Below, in pieces: positions 62,909 to 64,000 of a DNA stretch of 64,000 bases. Both the position numbers and the translations under genes were made by a program. The first letter of the stretch is position 1, and each line of letters begins with the position of its first letter. Origin of the DNA: CAVXFB01 sp963760935 (GTDB lineage Bacteria > Planctomycetota > Planctomycetia > Pirellulales > Thermoguttaceae); assembly GCA_963760935.1 (NCBI GenBank), contig CAVXFB010000006.1, positions 124,001 to 188,000 on the forward strand. Direction: 5' to 3'. Below the pieces are notes generated by a model. The model saw nothing but the letters and a program-made list of their open reading frames with translations, was not told the origin of the DNA and did no database searches.

Positions 62909-64000
62909 CTACGATGCGGCAAGCAGCGCCACGCGGACGAAATTGAGCGCATGCTTCGCGCATAGGATCCGCACTAGCGACGGATGCCACCCAAGCGGAA
63001 TGCTCTTCTGCTGCACGCCTGCGGCCGACGCCAAAGCGAAAGTGACCGTCTCGATCGATTCGTCTTTCGCCAGCCCGCGCCTTCGCACGAACGGGCCGAT
63101 GGCCAGCCCGAAGTCCGCGCCCGACTGCTCGCGGCATGCAGCGGCCAACAGTTCGCTTGCCTCGTCCGTGTGTGTCAACACCTGACCGCCGCGATACACT
63201 CCGACCGAGTCGGCCGCGCCCGCAAGCCACTCGGCCACGAGGCCAGCGCTGCCGCATTCAACCGTCGCCAATGACTTGCCTTGCTGGCCAAGCAGCCGAA
63301 CCACGGCATGTTGCAACTCATCGTCTTCCTCACCAAATATCAGTGTGCCAAGACACTGTCGGATCGTCGCCACGGTTGGCTCCATAGCCGCGCAGCATTC
63401 CTCCTCTGTCGCGCCGTCGGCCGCGATCCGCAGAATTATCGTAGCCTTGCTGGCATTGATGCCGACCGTCGGTCGGCGGCCTCGGCGGATCAGGTCTGGC
63501 AGCATCGATTCAAGCTGGCTCTCGCCCGCCCCGAAGCAGTTGATGCGCCGGCGGCGAATCACTCGCCCCGTGCCTGCAAACGCCGTGAGCGCCGCCGCAA
63601 CGGAGTCGTGCCACATCTCGACCATTTCGGCCGGCACGCCCGGCAAACAGATCACGCGACTCGGCGATCGGCCGGGCCGAGGCGCCTCGAAATCGATTCC
63701 CGGCGCCGTCCCATGCGGGTTCGGCACAATGCGGCTGCCGACAGGGAACATCGCCTGCAATTCGTTCTGCGGCGGCATCGGCCGTTGCCTGTGCGCGAAC
63801 ATCGCGCGGATGTGGCTGAGCGCGTCTTGATCGAGCTGAAGCGCCCGTCCCGTAGCTTGGGCCAAAGCATCGCGTGTGAGATCGTCGGCTGTCGGTCCCA
63901 GTCCGCCGGTCGCTACGACAATATCTGCCCGATCGATCGCGCGACGGAACACGTCGGCGCAAGGTTCCAACTCGTCACCAACGGTGGAGTGGAAGAGGAC
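62909..64000 (-). CDS. cinA: CinA-family protein, 5' end cut by the window
   Basis: The frame is open to the window end (VLFHSTVGDELEPCADVF), so about 40 N-terminal residues are missing. The TTG at 63970 is an internal Leu. The MoCF-like domain is clear (ADIVVATGGLGPTADDLTRD; ICLPGVPAEMVEMW). The C-terminal nicotinamide-nucleotide amidase-type domain has ATVECGSAGLVAEWLAG where active PncC enzymes have ESCTGG: the position of the catalytic Ser is Cys here. It may lack deamidase activity. It converges on larE with a 78-nt gap. Confidence 0.9.
   Translation of the reverse strand, partial: VLFHSTVGDELEPCADVFRRAIDRADIVVATGGLGPTADDLTRDALAQATGRALQLDQDALSHIRAMFAHRQRPMPPQNELQAMFPVGSRIVPNPHGTAPGIDFEAPRPGRSPSRVICLPGVPAEMVEMWHDSVAAALTAFAGTGRVIRRRRINCFGAGESQLESMLPDLIRRGRRPTVGINASKATIILRIAADGATEEECCAAMEPTVATIRQCLGTLIFGEEDDELQHAVVRLLGQQGKSLATVECGSAGLVAEWLAGAADSVGVYRGGQVLTHTDEASELLAAACREQSGADFGLAIGPFVRRRGLAKDESIETVTFALASAAGVQQKSIPLGWHPSLVRILCAKHALNFVRVALLAAS

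Overview
The window is a high-GC bacterial chromosome segment that looks like a planctomycete, probably near the Pirellulales. The evidence is two secreted proteins with the planctomycete-type export signature (IEPLEQRALLS and LLEARHLLSG) plus dockerin repeats, a Gly/His-rich and a Tyr-rich secreted protein, and a large heavy-metal RND pump with a lineage-style insertion. Genus cannot be read from the sequence. At least six genes carry a single-base frameshift (cytidylate-kinase-like near 7455, exonuclease III near 25062, FG-GAP/dockerin near 26370, rpoC tail near 46836, glgX near 49968, RND adaptor near 54350). Because the set includes rpoC, base-calling or assembly indels are the likeliest cause.

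Layout. 1-4.3 kb: an [FeFe]-hydrogenase pair, a truncated NuoF/HydB-type subunit fused to a GltD/NfnL-like flavoprotein, then HydA. 4.4-12.7 kb: pyrB, Tat-exported FeSOD, a STAS protein, a cytidylate-kinase-like gene, a ferredoxin-type protein, secreted low-complexity proteins, a diguanylate cyclase and a 44-residue membrane protein. 13.0-21.5 kb: an 8.4-kb integrated element in tRNA-Asp, bounded by a perfect 46-bp direct repeat. It encodes integrase, several small DNA-binding proteins, a primase-helicase with an iteron-like array beside it, HNH nuclease, P27-type small terminase and HK97-type prohead protease, but no large terminase, portal, capsid or tail. I read it as a phage satellite (PICI-like). 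21.57-23.57 kb: a group IIC intron directly behind the displaced original tRNA-Asp terminator. 23.7-32 kb: acetyltransferase, exonuclease III and two long exported dockerin proteins.

32.65-48.1 kb is the conserved information-processing cluster: tRNA-Thr, -Tyr, -Gly, -Thr, tuf, tRNA-Trp, secE, nusG, rplK, rplA, rplJ, rplL, rpoB, rpoC, rpsL, rpsG. Several spacers hold unusual self-complementary low-complexity repeats. 48.1-52.1 kb: glgX and two decayed insertion sequences (ISL3 and ISKra4 types). 52.3-59.8 kb: a metal-efflux locus with a Cys-rich exported protein, an RND adaptor carrying two metal-binding modules, a 1430-residue CusA/CzcA pump and a secreted YHS-like protein. 59.9-64 kb: a Rieske protein, an acyl-CoA desaturase, larE and a truncated cinA.

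How the parts work together: the hydrogenase subunits would couple H2 with NAD(P) and ferredoxin pools. The efflux proteins form one metal-export pathway with chelating modules at several steps. The satellite has its own integration and replication genes plus packaging factors that could redirect a helper phage, which it would need for capsids.
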